NCBI GenBank assembly: GCA_030600525.1 | Contig: JAUVLX010000155.1 | Span: 1 to 8,002, forward strand | Direction: 5' to 3' | DNA length: 8,002 nucleotides | DNA from: Desulfobulbus sp. | GTDB lineage: Bacteria > Desulfobacterota > Desulfobulbia > Desulfobulbales > Desulfobulbaceae | Part shown: one piece after another, positions 1 through 5,325 of the stretch | Numbering within the stretch: the stretch's first letter is position 1 | Layout of the letters: every line of letters begins with the position of its first letter | The notes under the pieces: model-generated | Seen by the model: only the letters and a program-made list of their open reading frames with translations | What the model was told of the DNA's origin: nothing | The model's database searches: none | Made by a program: the position numbers and the translations under genes

Positions 1-504
1 CTGCCGTGTCCCTTTTTGTCAAAAGAAGGATGTACTGTATACCCGGATCGTCCATCTGCCTGTCGTACCTATCCGCTTGAACGGGGAGTTGAAAACTTAC
101 ATGGCAACAAGAGACTCAAAATTCATTATTATCTGACTCATCACCCTTATTGCAAAGGACATTTTGAAAAAAGAACCTACACCGTAAGGCAGTGGGAACG
201 TGATCAGGCATTACATGAATTCAATCTATATAATGAACTGTGGGCAGAAGTAGATGCATTATTTGCATCCAATCCCTGGTGTGGAGAAGGGGAAGCAGGG
301 CCTTTACAACAATTAGCCTTTATGGCGTGCTATAATATTGACGATTTTCGTGCCTACGTTGAGCAACATCAATTAATCCAAAAGTTCAGAATAGATAAAA
401 TCGCACGCAACCGGATAAAAAAAGATGATTCCGCATTGCTTAAATTTGGGTTTGAATGGTTGCTTTATTATCTCGGTCGTCAACCTACACTCATTCCTAA
501 GTAA
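1..504 (+). CDS. YkgJ/UPF0153-family cysteine-cluster protein (5' end missing)
   Basis: The reading frame is open from base 1 to TAA at 502-504, so the start lies upstream of the window; a TTG at 16 is only the first in-window start-like codon. The 167 visible codons begin inside the family core: Cys at codons 3, 11, 21 and 51, in the pattern PCPFL, GCTVYPDRPSACRTYPL, then HPYCKGH. This spacing, with the Y-x-x-R-P-x-x-C-R-x-Y-P block, is the hallmark of the YkgJ family (COG0727), proteins thought to bind zinc or an iron-sulfur cluster; their biochemical role is not established. The expected N-terminal CxxCC-type motif would be outside the window. After codon 51 comes a largely helical-looking C-terminal extension of over 110 residues, with two more Cys (codons 94 and 110), that I do not recognise. 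It is co-directional with rpsB but separated by a 212-base spacer, so probably a separate transcription unit. Family call is firm; function is unknown. Confidence 0.85.
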   Translation: MPCPFLSKEGCTVYPDRPSACRTYPLERGVENLHGNKRLKIHYYLTHHPYCKGHFEKRTYTVRQWERDQALHEFNLYNELWAEVDALFASNPWCGEGEAGPLQQLAFMACYNIDDFRAYVEQHQLIQKFRIDKIARNRIKKDDSALLKFGFEWLLYYLGRQPTLIPK

Positions 505-554
505 ACCTTTTTATACAATTTTTAATATCTCCTCGTAATTCTGGTAAAGGTTAC

Positions 555-582
555 TTGATTTTTTTTAATTGTATGATAGATT
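555..582 (+). promoter_or_regulatory. Weak sigma70-like promoter candidate upstream of rpsB
   Basis: In the AT-rich spacer before rpsB, TTGATT (555-560) and TAGATT (577-582) are separated by 16 bases and match the -35/-10 consensus at four of six positions each. The alternative TATGAT (572-577) is a better -10 but sits too close to this -35; with TTACTT (551-556) it would have 15-base spacing. A promoter is expected here because the S2 gene usually starts its operon, and the placement would leave a leader of roughly 125-130 bases. AT-rich DNA gives such matches by chance, so the exact position is uncertain. Confidence 0.27.
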
Positions 583-600
583 AAAATGTTTTGTCTGAAA

Positions 601-716
601 GTGTCACTCCACTTTGGAGTGGCTTAACACACACATTCCGCTCGCCACATGGTGTTTCACACAAGTGAAATTAGGCTCAGGAATGGAGGAATAACCATAA
701 AACCAGGAGAATTATC
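601..716 (+). promoter_or_regulatory. Structured rpsB mRNA leader (candidate S2 autoregulatory region)
   Basis: Two hairpins can be drawn by hand. The first has CACTCC (605-610) pairing with GGAGTG (616-621) around a 5-base loop, and GTGT (601-604) can pair with ACAC (627-630) outside a small one-sided bulge. The second has TTTCAC (655-660) pairing with GTGAAA (665-670) around loop ACAA. Neither is followed by a T run, so they do not look like terminators. The Shine-Dalgarno AGGAGA (704-709) lies 7 bases before the rpsB ATG, downstream of both hairpins. In gammaproteobacteria S2 represses its own operon through the rpsB leader; that this leader does the same is inference, and I cannot match it to a described leader motif. 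Confidence 0.38.
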
Positions 717-1511
717 ATGGCAAAGATTACAATGAAACAGATGCTTGAGGCAGGACTTCACTTCGGTCATCAAACCCGACGTTGGAATCCGAAAATGAAA
801 CCGTACATCTACGGTCCTCGTAACGGCATTTATATTGTAAACCTTGATGTAACAATGAAGATGTTCCGAAAAGCTTATAGTTATATTTCAGATGTTGTAG
901 CTGACGGTGGATCGATCATGTTTGTATGCACCAAGCGTCAGGGACAATCCATCATCAAGGAAGAAGCACAGCGCAGTGGTATGTATTTCGTCAATCACAG
1001 ATGGCTTGGTGGTATGATGACTAATTTTCAGACCATTAAAAATTCTGTGGATCGACTTAAAAAAATTGAAAGTATGCAGGAAGATGGTTCCATCAATCGG
1101 TTTCCGAAAAAAGAAATCCTGAAGATGGAGAAAGAAAGAGTCAAACTCGACCGGAATATCGGTGGCATTAAAAATATGCGAACTCTTCCTGATGTCCTCT
1201 TCATCATTGATCCGAATAAAGAGGACATTGCTGTTAGTGAGGCACAAAAACTTGGCATTCCAGTTGTTGCCCTCACTGATACCAACTGTAATCCAGATGG
1301 CGTTGATTACGTTATACCTGGTAATGATGATGCTATTCGTGCCATCAAACTGATGACTTCAACTATTACTCAGGCTATCTTAGAAGGCAAAGAACGTCGC
1401 GGTGAGGAAACTCCAGTCAGCAATGAAGAACTTGAAGCTGCTATGACAGTTGACGCTACAGAGCAAACCGCTGAATCCGCGCCTGCTCAAGATTCAGCAG
1501 CAACCGAATAA
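717..1511 (+). CDS. rpsB: 30S ribosomal protein S2
   Basis: Structural protein of the small ribosomal subunit, which binds late in 30S assembly near the platform and is needed for S1 binding. The 264-residue product is recognisable throughout: the N-terminal block MLEAGLHFGHQTRRWNPKM (about residues 9-27), HRWLGGMMTNF near residues 94-104, and the second S2 signature beginning PDVLFIIDPNKEDIAVSEA (about residues 158-176). The ATG at 717 has a good Shine-Dalgarno (AGGAGA, 704-709). It is longer than E. coli S2 (241 residues) because of an acidic, Ala/Glu/Thr-rich and probably disordered tail from about residue 229, ending in ATE; such tails vary between phyla. It is the first gene of the conserved rpsB-tsf-pyrH-frr order, with a long structured leader before it and two stem-loops after it. 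Identification is essentially certain. Confidence 0.99.
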   Translation: MAKITMKQMLEAGLHFGHQTRRWNPKMKPYIYGPRNGIYIVNLDVTMKMFRKAYSYISDVVADGGSIMFVCTKRQGQSIIKEEAQRSGMYFVNHRWLGGMMTNFQTIKNSVDRLKKIESMQEDGSINRFPKKEILKMEKERVKLDRNIGGIKNMRTLPDVLFIIDPNKEDIAVSEAQKLGIPVVALTDTNCNPDGVDYVIPGNDDAIRAIKLMTSTITQAILEGKERRGEETPVSNEELEAAMTVDATEQTAESAPAQDSAATE

Positions 1512-1515
1512 TTTT

Positions 1516-1529
1516 CAGGCTTTAGCCTG
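1516..1529 (+). terminator. Short stem-loop just after rpsB with T-rich downstream flank
   Basis: CAGGC (1516-1520) pairs with GCCTG (1525-1529) around a TTTA loop, five bases after the rpsB stop codon. It is followed by TTCTAAATTTTATTTT, which is T-rich but interrupted by A residues. The shape is that of a weak intrinsic terminator or an mRNA 3'-end stabiliser. Because tsf follows in the same direction, partial termination or processing between rpsB and tsf is more likely than a full stop. Only five base pairs, so moderate confidence. Confidence 0.4.
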
Positions 1530-1545
1530 TTCTAAATTTTATTTT

Positions 1546-1568
1546 ATAAGGGCCTTTATGGCCCTTAT
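1546..1568 (+). terminator. 9-bp perfect hairpin in the rpsB-tsf spacer (attenuator/terminator candidate)
   Basis: ATAAGGGCC (1546-1554) pairs perfectly with GGCCCTTAT (1560-1568) around the loop TTTAT. The downstream sequence is TGTTGTCC, so the T tract is poor, while the upstream flank is T/A-rich. It is the stronger of two tandem stem-loops in this spacer. A role as an attenuator or RNase processing site that adjusts tsf relative to rpsB is plausible; in E. coli the rpsB-tsf spacer also holds a terminator-like element. The structure is directly visible; its function is inferred. Confidence 0.5.
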
Positions 1569-1585
1569 TGTTGTCCTGTAGAACA

Positions 1586-1595
1586 CTGTATACAG
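1586..1595. other. Perfect 10-base palindrome upstream of tsf
   Basis: CTGTATACAG is a perfect inverted repeat lying about 50 bases before the tsf start codon, after the two stem-loops. It could be an operator-like half-site pair, but it has no loop for an RNA hairpin, no second copy upstream of another gene start, and no convincing -35/-10 pair next to it. A 10-base palindrome is expected by chance every several kilobases, so I list it with low weight. Confidence 0.15.
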
Positions 1596-1644
1596 CCGCT
1601 TTTTTTGCTATGCGGATGGAAGATATATATAAGGAGATGTTAGA

Positions 1645-2238
1645 GTGAAGATTACAAGTCAAATGGTCAAAGAACTCCGTGACAAGACCAACGCCGGGAT
1701 GATGGATTGCAAAAAAGCCCTTGGCGAGACTGAAGGCGAGATGGAAAAAGCAGTAGACCTTCTTCGTCAGAAAGGGTTGGCCGTAGCAGCAAAACGTGCA
1801 GGTCGTGCAACTTCTGAAGGTGTGGTAGAGGCATATATCCACGGAGGAGGTAAACTCGGTGTTATGATAGAAGTTGGTTGTGAAACTGATTTTGTTGCTA
1901 AAACCGATGATTTCATTAAATTTGCCAAAGATATTGCCATGCATGTGGCAGCTGTTAATCCGATTTCTATTAGCAGAGATGAAGTTCCTCAAGATCTCAT
2001 TGATCGTGAAAAAGATATTTATACAAAACAGGCCCTAGATTCAGGGAAGCCTGAGCAGATAGTTGAGAAAATCGTTACCGGTAAAATTGAAAAATTTCTT
2101 TCCGAAATCTGCCTGTTAGAACAGAAGTTTGTCAAGGATCCTGATTTGAGTGTTCAGGATAAACTCAATGAATTGATTGCTAAATTGGGCGAAAACATCT
2201 CCGTCAAAAATATTGCCCGTTTTCAGATCGGAGCGTAA
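1645..2238 (+). CDS. tsf: Translation elongation factor Ts (short form), GTG start
   Basis: Guanine-nucleotide exchange factor that releases GDP from EF-Tu in the cytoplasm. The GTG at 1645 is chosen because AAGGAG (1631-1636) sits 8 bases before it and the product then begins MKITSQMVKELRDKT, matching the family N-terminus. The UBA-like helical domain occupies about residues 1-55, with the signature LRDKTNAGMMDCKKAL. T81-D82-F83, in the block TDFVAKTDDF, corresponds to the Asp80/Phe81 pair that in E. coli enters EF-Tu and disturbs the Mg2+ site. The protein is 197 residues against 283 in E. coli: it carries one core subdomain and ends in ARFQIGA, like the short Thermus-type EF-Ts that works as a dimer. 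The length is therefore a lineage feature, not a truncation. It lies 133 bases after rpsB, behind two stem-loops, and is followed by a strong hairpin. Confidence 0.98.
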   Translation: MKITSQMVKELRDKTNAGMMDCKKALGETEGEMEKAVDLLRQKGLAVAAKRAGRATSEGVVEAYIHGGGKLGVMIEVGCETDFVAKTDDFIKFAKDIAMHVAAVNPISISRDEVPQDLIDREKDIYTKQALDSGKPEQIVEKIVTGKIEKFLSEICLLEQKFVKDPDLSVQDKLNELIAKLGENISVKNIARFQIGA

Positions 2239-2264
2239 CACTCTCTTCTTCTGCAGTTTATAAA

Positions 2265-2299
2265 GTTTCAGGGAAACCCCCAAGTGGTTTTCCTGAAAC
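2265..2299 (+). terminator. Strong 14-bp hairpin after tsf lacking a T tract
   Basis: GTTTCAGGGAAACC (2265-2278) pairs with GGTTTTCCTGAAAC (2286-2299) along 14 base pairs, one of them G-U, leaving a 7-base loop. It is the strongest stem I see in the window and lies 27 bases after the tsf stop. The sequence after it (CTCTCCTGCTC) has no T run, so it is not a classic intrinsic terminator. It may protect the 3' end of an rpsB-tsf transcript, serve as a processing site, or cause weak termination before pyrH. The structure is clear, the role inferred. Confidence 0.5.
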
Positions 2300-2314
2300 C
2301 TCTCCTGCTCATTG

Positions 2315-2338
2315 TCAGGCTATGTAGTCTATGCCTGA
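2315..2338 (+). other. Small inverted repeat in the tsf-pyrH spacer
   Basis: TCAGGC (2315-2320) and GCCTGA (2333-2338) form a 6-bp stem with a 12-base loop about 70 bases upstream of pyrH. A -35-like TTGTCA (2312-2317) overlaps its left arm, but no acceptable -10 lies 15-18 bases further on. It could be part of a pyrH leader or mere chance. The rest of the spacer up to 2407 shows nothing else recognisable. Confidence 0.2.
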
Positions 2339-2407
2339 GGTGTCAATACGTGGCAAAACATTCCGTCGCAAAATTTCCTCTCTTCAACACTAAAGTAGGT
2401 CTACAAT

Positions 2408-3118
2408 ATGACATTTAAGAGAATACTCTTGAAAATAAGCGGTGAGGCTCTCATGGGAAATAATTCCTATGGTATCAGTACAGAGGTGATTCGTTTTTTG
2501 TCATCTGAAATTAAAAAAGTCCACGACCAGGGTATTGAAATTGCCATGGTTATAGGTGCTGGTAATATTTTCAGAGGTGTAGCAGGTGCTGCAAAAGGTA
2601 TGGACAGAGGGTCTGCGGACAATATGGGCATGCTTGGTACTGTGATAAATTCCTTGGCCGTCCAGGATGGTCTTGAGACCGTAGGTATACCCTGTAAAGT
2701 TATGTCCGCCATCAACATGCTTAATGTCTGTGAACCTTATGAAAGGGTCAAGGCACTGGATCACTTGGTTAATAACCGAGTGGTAATATTTGCTGCTGGT
2801 ACCGGTAACCCCTATTTTACAACAGATACCGCTGCTGTTCTCCGTGCTTTAGAAGTTAAAGCTGATGTTGTTATGAAGGCAACCAGGGTTGACGGTGTCT
2901 ACGATAAAGATCCAGAAGTGTATCCCGATGCCAAGCGATATATAACTCTGACCTACAACAAGGTACTTCGCGATGATTTAAAAGTCCTTGATGCTGCTGG
3001 TATCTCTTTGGCAAGAGACAACGAACTGCCGATTCTTGTTTTTAATATGAAGGAAACTGGTAATATTACCAAGGCAGCCCTCGGAGTTGAAGGAATAGGT
3101 AGCCTGATTACCGCATAA
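2408..3118 (+). CDS. pyrH: UMP kinase (uridylate kinase)
   Basis: Phosphorylates UMP to UDP with ATP, the step that commits pyrimidine to UTP and CTP and hence to RNA, DNA and UDP-sugar cell-wall precursors. It is a cytoplasmic hexamer of the amino-acid-kinase fold, unrelated to eukaryotic UMP/CMP kinases. The 236-residue product has the usual length and blocks: LLKISGEALMG (residues 6-16, with the phosphate-binding Lys), GAGNIFRG in the nucleotide-binding loop, DNMGMLGTVINSLAVQDGLE in the UMP-binding/hexamer region, GTGNPYFTTDTAA, and ATRVDGVYDKDP in the ATP-binding region. The ATG at 2408 has only a weak Shine-Dalgarno (TAGGT, 2396-2400), yet the product starts at the usual family position. 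It lies 169 bases after tsf, across two inverted repeats, and 84 bases before frr. Bacterial UMP kinases are typically inhibited by UTP and activated by GTP; that was not tested here. Confidence 0.98.
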   Translation: MTFKRILLKISGEALMGNNSYGISTEVIRFLSSEIKKVHDQGIEIAMVIGAGNIFRGVAGAAKGMDRGSADNMGMLGTVINSLAVQDGLETVGIPCKVMSAINMLNVCEPYERVKALDHLVNNRVVIFAAGTGNPYFTTDTAAVLRALEVKADVVMKATRVDGVYDKDPEVYPDAKRYITLTYNKVLRDDLKVLDAAGISLARDNELPILVFNMKETGNITKAALGVEGIGSLITA

Positions 3119-3188
3119 TACTGTATAGTTATCTGCTTGTATTTTATGGGTTACTAGAAAACAAAAAAAATAGAAATTAATAAACACT

Positions 3189-3194
3189 GAGGAG
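3189..3194 (+). promoter_or_regulatory. Ribosome binding site that fixes the frr start
   Basis: GAGGAG (3189-3194) lies 8 bases before the ATG at 3203. The longer frame would begin at a GTG (3194-3196) that overlaps this Shine-Dalgarno itself and so cannot be served by it. This decides for ATG 3203. The rest of the pyrH-frr spacer (3119-3188) is A/T-rich, with an A-run around 3161-3170, and holds no other recognisable signal. Confidence 0.75.
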
Positions 3195-3202
3195 TGACTC
3201 TC

Positions 3203-3760
3203 ATGGCCAGTGATATTATACAACAAATGAATTCTAAGATGGAAGCGAGCATTGACGCCTTTAAGCGTGAACTGGTCAGAATCAGAACCGGAAGAGCTTC
3301 TTTGGCGCTGCTTGACGGTATTAGGATTGACGCATATGGCTCGCAGATGCCCATGGACCAAGTTGGATCACTTACCATACCAGAATCAAGTATGATCGCG
3401 ATCAAACCCTGGGATCCGCAAATGCTGCCTGCCATCGAAAAAGCAATTCTTAAATCTGATTTGGGACTGACGCCAGCCAATGACGGTAATGTTATCCGTC
3501 TCAATATACCACCCCTTACAGAAGAGCGTCGTAAAGAGTTGGTTAAGCAGGTCAAAAAGATCGGTGAGGAATTTAAGGTCGCCGTTCGCAATGTGCGTCG
3601 TGAAGCCAATGATTCTTTAAAAAAGATGAAAAAAGAAAAAGAAATTTCTGAAGATGATCTGTTCCGTCTCCAGGATGATGCGCAGAAATCAACCGATAAT
3701 TTTATTAAAAATGTCGATAAAATTGTCATCGGAAAAGAAAAAGAGGTTATGGAAGTTTAA
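3203..3760 (+). CDS. frr: Ribosome recycling factor
   Basis: Works with EF-G to split the post-termination ribosome so its subunits can be reused. Starting at ATG 3203 gives 185 residues, exactly the usual family length; the GTG nine bases upstream would add three residues and lies inside the Shine-Dalgarno. Visible landmarks are the first helix of the three-helix bundle with ELVRIRTGRAS (about residues 23-33), the small beta domain with YGSQMPMDQVG and PWDPQ, SDLGLTPANDGNVIRLNIPP, LTEERRKELVKQ, and the C-terminal helix with VRNVRREAND, SEDD and the closing KEKEVMEV. The long Lys/Glu-rich helices are typical. It follows pyrH as in most bacteria. The stop is 21 bases before uppS, which is in the same frame, so uppS could be reached by terminating ribosomes. 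Confidence 0.99.
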   Translation: MASDIIQQMNSKMEASIDAFKRELVRIRTGRASLALLDGIRIDAYGSQMPMDQVGSLTIPESSMIAIKPWDPQMLPAIEKAILKSDLGLTPANDGNVIRLNIPPLTEERRKELVKQVKKIGEEFKVAVRNVRREANDSLKKMKKEKEISEDDLFRLQDDAQKSTDNFIKNVDKIVIGKEKEVMEV

Positions 3761-3781
3761 TTCCACCCCATTATTTTCAAA

Positions 3782-4531
3782 GTGACTACTTTATCAAAAT
3801 CATACCTAGTACCGCGTCATATTGCCATCATTATGGATGGCAACGGCAGGTGGGCTGAAGAGCGAAATCGACCCCGTCTTTTTGGACATAAAGCTGGCGT
3901 CGATTCAGTAAGAGAAATTGTCGAATCCTGTCGAGAACTCGGTGTCAAATACCTTACTCTGTATGCCTTTTCAACGGAAAACTGGAACCGGCCGAAGGGT
4001 GAAGTTTCAGGGTTGATGCTCCTCTTGAAAACATATCTTCTTGGGGAATTACGCAATATGCTCTCCAATGATATCCGGCTACGTTGTCTCGGCCAGCAGG
4101 ACAGGTTGCCTGTAGAAGTACGTGAGGTCTTGGAACAGACCATGGAATCCACAGCCTCTTGTCAGTCTATGAATCTGAACCTTGCCTTGAGTTATGGCGG
4201 TAGAACTGAACTCATTCATGCCATCCAGCAACTAGCAGGAGAATGTGTCGGTGGTGATCTGCTTCCAGAGGAGATCAATGAGGAGGTCCTCTCCAATCAT
4301 CTTTATACAGCCGGACAAGTTGACCCTGATTTAGTTATTCGAACTGGTGGCGAGTGCAGACTCTCCAACTTTTTATTATGGCAGGCATCTTATGCTGAGC
4401 TCTATTTTACCGATCTCAAATGGCCAGATTTTAAAAAAGAACAACTACTCGAAGCCATAGAGGTTTTTAACCAACGGCAACGAAGGTATGGTAAAACAGG
4501 AGCGCAACTGGATTCGGGGAACCATAAATGA
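3782..4531 (+). CDS. uppS: Undecaprenyl diphosphate synthase (cis-prenyltransferase), GTG start
   Basis: Condenses isopentenyl diphosphate onto farnesyl diphosphate to make C55 undecaprenyl diphosphate, the lipid carrier for peptidoglycan and O-antigen; it is a peripheral enzyme at the inner membrane. The 249-residue product has the family-defining HIAIIMDGNGRWA with catalytic Asp19, and RTGGECRLSNFLLWQ with Arg187, Arg193 and Ser195 aligning to E. coli Arg194, Arg200 and Ser202, followed by YAELYFTD with Glu206 (E. coli Glu213). GTG 3782 is the only reasonable start: the next Met is Met18 inside the catalytic motif, and upstream there are only two ATT codons before the frr stop. No Shine-Dalgarno precedes it, so translation probably depends on coupling to frr. 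Its TGA overlaps the cdsA ATG by four bases. Its allylic substrate derives from the MEP pathway that dxr, two genes on, initiates. Confidence 0.97.
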   Translation: MTTLSKSYLVPRHIAIIMDGNGRWAEERNRPRLFGHKAGVDSVREIVESCRELGVKYLTLYAFSTENWNRPKGEVSGLMLLLKTYLLGELRNMLSNDIRLRCLGQQDRLPVEVREVLEQTMESTASCQSMNLNLALSYGGRTELIHAIQQLAGECVGGDLLPEEINEEVLSNHLYTAGQVDPDLVIRTGGECRLSNFLLWQASYAELYFTDLKWPDFKKEQLLEAIEVFNQRQRRYGKTGAQLDSGNHK

Positions 4532-5325
4532 GTCGAGTTATTCCCGGCGTCCTAATGGCAGCCTGCTGCCTAGCTTTACTCGTTTGGGGACCTGTACTAC
4601 TCATTCAAACTGTTTTTGTGGTGGTTGCGGTTTGCGGGCTTCTCGAATTTTTTCGTATGACATGCCCCTCTCTCAAAGGCTACACCCTTTGCGTTACCAT
4701 TTTGGTTGCTCTCATTCCTGTCTGTTGTTCTTTTTTTGGTACTGTCGAATATATATTGGCAGGGGTTGTTGCCAGCCTTCTTGGTACTGTGCTTATTGTC
4801 CTCAAACAGTACACTGTCCTTGATAACGGTTACACCTATCTGAGCACCGTTTTTTTGGGAACCTTTTATGTCTCTGTTTCGCTTGCTCACCTTTCCTTAC
4901 TCAGCAGCGTCGAACATGGTGCATCCTGGCTGGTGCTGTTGCTGGCACTAACAGCCGGGTCTGATACAGGCGCTTATTATATCGGCAAGACTTTTGGTAA
5001 GAAAAAACTTCTCCCTGCGGTCAGCCCTAAAAAAACAATTGCCGGTGCGATTGGTGGATTGGGTATTGGTACCGGAGTAGCTGTGCTGGTTACTTTGCTC
5101 TTACCGCTCCCGCTCCATTTAGGTAGTCTTCTACCTGCAGCTGCTGTTCTTATTATTATTGGCATGATTGGTGACTTGGCTGAATCCGCTATCAAACGAT
5201 CCTTTCAAGTAAAGGATTCAGGTGCTATTCTGGCCGGGCATGGCGGTCTTTTGGATCGTATTGATAGTCTTCTGTTTGCCGGTCCTGTGCTTTTCTATTT
5301 TGTTTGGTGGGGTTTACTGGGATGA
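4528..5325 (+). CDS. cdsA: Phosphatidate cytidylyltransferase (CDP-diacylglycerol synthase)
   Basis: Integral inner-membrane enzyme that makes CDP-diacylglycerol from CTP and phosphatidic acid, the precursor of all the main phospholipids. The 265-residue protein is hydrophobic almost throughout, with a run of membrane segments beginning at the N-terminus and the last near FAGPVLFYFVWWGLL. Family marks are GSDTGAYYIGKTFGKKKL and SPKKTIAGAIGG in the middle, and the CDP-diglyceride synthetase signature at about residues 220-246 (SAIKR, KDSG, GHGGLLDRID). In that signature residue 236 is Ala (LAGHGG), where most members have Pro, Gly or Ser. The ATG overlaps the uppS stop (ATGA, 4528-4531), and its own TGA overlaps the dxr ATG in the same way, so the three genes look translationally coupled. 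A GGGGA (4516-4520) gives a usable Shine-Dalgarno. Confidence 0.97.
   Translation: MSRVIPGVLMAACCLALLVWGPVLLIQTVFVVVAVCGLLEFFRMTCPSLKGYTLCVTILVALIPVCCSFFGTVEYILAGVVASLLGTVLIVLKQYTVLDNGYTYLSTVFLGTFYVSVSLAHLSLLSSVEHGASWLVLLLALTAGSDTGAYYIGKTFGKKKLLPAVSPKKTIAGAIGGLGIGTGVAVLVTLLLPLPLHLGSLLPAAAVLIIIGMIGDLAESAIKRSFQVKDSGAILAGHGGLLDRIDSLLFAGPVLFYFVWWGLLG

Noticed and set aside
504..552. Inverted repeat AACCTTT (504-510) / AAAGGTT (546-552) after the YkgJ gene as a terminator
   Set aside because: The loop would be 35 bases and no T tract follows the right arm; not a credible terminator.
683..694. Mini-ORF ATG GAG GAA TAA in the rpsB leader, a possible leader peptide
   Set aside because: Only three codons and no Shine-Dalgarno of its own; its GGAGGA looks more like a chance or spare Shine-Dalgarno-like sequence.
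1522..1992. 156-codon minus-strand open frame opposite tsf and the rpsB-tsf spacer
   Set aside because: It lies antisense to a firmly identified gene, its protein is Phe/Cys/His-rich with no recognisable motif, and it has no ribosome site; a shadow frame.
1645..2238. tsf as a truncated gene (197 residues against 283 in E. coli)
   Set aside because: The short form with an intact C-terminal end is normal in many phyla; the reading frame and ending match it.
1586..3127. Recurring CTGTATA string (near 33, 1586 and 3121) as a shared operator
   Set aside because: One copy lies inside a coding region, only one is a full palindrome, and the flanks differ; best explained by chance.
3119..3202. A/T-rich pyrH-frr spacer as a promoter
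   Set aside because: I could not find a -35/-10 pair with acceptable spacing; the A-run is common in such spacers.
3154..3729. 191-codon minus-strand open frame opposite frr
   Set aside because: Ser/Ile/Leu-rich antisense product typical of the complement of a Lys/Glu-rich helical gene; no family resemblance.
4488..4823. 111-codon plus-strand open frame across the uppS-cdsA junction
   Set aside because: It is out of frame with both certain genes and has no family features.
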